NCBI RefSeq assembly: GCF_900100385.1
Contig: NZ_FNFC01000008.1
Span: 62,001-126,000, forward strand
Length of the DNA: 64,000 nucleotides
Direction: 5' to 3'
DNA from: Halovenus aranensis
GTDB lineage: Archaea; Halobacteriota; Halobacteria; Halobacteriales; Haloarculaceae
In this document: positions 63,645 through 64,000 of the stretch, piece by piece
Numbering within the stretch: position 1 is the first letter of the stretch
Layout of the letters: every line of letters begins with the position of its first letter
Program-made: the position numbers and the translations under genes
Notes under the pieces: model-generated
Seen by the model: only the letters and a program-made list of their open reading frames with translations
Databases searched by the model: none
Told to the model about the DNA's origin: nothing

Positions 63645-63652
63645 TATATAAA
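63645..63652 (+). promoter_or_regulatory. TATA box upstream of the last gene
   Basis: TATATAAA is a strong archaeal TATA box, but the ATG at 63721 is ~70 nt downstream, giving a ~45-nt leader instead of the usual leaderless layout. Confidence 0.6.
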
Positions 63653-63720
63653 CCTCCGTCAGACAGAGGTGTGACGGTGCGGTCGGTTGCTTTTTGTGGG
63701 TCGATTGCCTGGGTTTCGGT

Positions 63721-64000
63721 ATGTCCTGGGCAGAGCTGTTCGAGCGAGCCACGACGTGTGACGCGACGACACAGGCGATTCAGGACAGGCGCGGGAACCT
63801 CCAGGCGACCGAGCTGGCCTCGGATAACAGCGCGAGTGACGCCGACGAGGCAGGGTTCCGCGTCGTCGCAGACGCGGACGTTCTCGCGGCAGACCTGCTC
63901 GTCGGTGGAGCAACACGGGATGCGCTCGACCACGTGCGCCGGCACTCCTGGGTCCATCTCGTCGCTAGCGACCACCTATTGGGGCAGGCGCGAGCACTGA
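63721..64000 (+). CDS. Conserved-looking protein, truncated by window edge
   Basis: An ATG at 63721 opens a frame to the end of the window (93 codons): MSWAELFERATTCDATTQAI, RRGNLQATELASDNSAS, FRVVADADVLAADLLVGG, DALDHVRRHSWVHLVASDHL. It has the acidic composition of the neighbours while the other frames do not. VADADVLAADLLVGG followed by an HSWV...D pattern recalls PIN-like or small haloarchaeal domain proteins, but I cannot name a family. The C-terminus lies outside. Confidence 0.6.
   Translation, partial: MSWAELFERATTCDATTQAIQDRRGNLQATELASDNSASDADEAGFRVVADADVLAADLLVGGATRDALDHVRRHSWVHLVASDHLLGQARAL

Noticed and set aside
63671-64000. Alternative frame starting at GTG 63671 at leaderless distance from the TATA box
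   Set aside because: Its composition is Arg/Ser-rich and non-halophilic, whereas the frame from 63721 has typical acidic composition.

Overview
This window is a high-GC haloarchaeal chromosome segment. The encoded proteins are strongly acidic, promoters are archaeal TATA boxes lying 24-30 nt upstream of start codons (mostly leaderless transcripts), and the gene content is archaeal: RpoF, TFS, RadB, an archaeal-type RNase P RNA, CofD/F420, BC-BCCP fusion propionyl-CoA carboxylase and sensory rhodopsin I. I favour a Haloarcula-like lineage because of the sensory rhodopsin I/HtrI pair and the methylaspartate-cycle-type gene set, but I cannot name the species. I saw no CRISPR array, complete insertion sequence, rRNA or tRNA.

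Layout. 1-7.5 kb: a truncated biotin-protein ligase/repressor, a small acidic protein, the phototaxis pair sop1/htr1, then the biotin-dependent carboxylase operon pccB-pccX-pccA. 7.6-11.3 kb: trpCBA plus the ADH-synthase-like aldolase of the archaeal shikimate route. 11.3-16.7 kb: a methyltransferase, MutY, and a hydantoinase/oxoprolinase pair (hyuA-hyuB) preceded by a possible 22-codon leader ORF. 17-19.5 kb: an information-processing operon (rpoF, DUF655, rsmA, HemK-type methyltransferase). 19.7-24 kb: an unrecognised AT-richer gene, a Bat-type regulator, TFS, and a three-gene operon of a degenerate RecA-fold (HTR-like) protein, a ribbon-helix-helix/coiled-coil/zinc protein and an acidic zinc protein. 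24-36 kb: purN-purH fusion, MFS transporter, presenilin-like protease, ornithine cyclodeaminase family protein, 3-hydroxyacyl-CoA dehydrogenase, kinase/HAD pair, FAH-family protein, a second degenerate RecA-fold protein, a MinD/ParA ATPase, pyrBI and an aldo-keto reductase. 36-39.6 kb: a tightly overlapped operon cofD, a Dus-like TIM barrel, a CitG-like gene and DUF447. 39.8-47.1 kb: SAMHD1-like HD phosphohydrolase, a secreted amidohydrolase, acs, a GNAT, and the methylmalonyl-CoA mutase/epimerase pair. 47.1-48 kb: a decayed AT-rich islet with an IS6-type transposase remnant. 48-53.1 kb: esterase, CitE-like lyase, glutamate dehydrogenase, SRPBCC protein, PhoU, RadB. 53.2-64 kb: rnpB, a trans-sulfuration enzyme, MccF-like peptidase, CDF transporter, 7TM histidine kinase, tRNA methylthiotransferase, deoC, DUF63 protein, a nucleoside phosphorylase, a TrkA-type protein and a partial unknown.

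How the genes fit together. Propionyl-CoA carboxylase, methylmalonyl-CoA epimerase and mutase, a CitE-like lyase, glutamate dehydrogenase and acetyl-CoA synthetase together suggest acetate/propionyl-CoA metabolism, possibly the methylaspartate cycle; its diagnostic genes (glutamate mutase, methylaspartate ammonia-lyase) are not here. The truncated biotin ligase at the left edge would biotinylate PccA.

The most unusual signal is a family of four copies of a ~115-bp hairpin-rich element with ~17-bp terminal inverted repeats. Three of the four begin exactly on the stop codon of the upstream gene (sop1, gdh, the CDF transporter), always in the same orientation relative to that gene; in two of these the element's first nine bases read as three consecutive in-frame stops.
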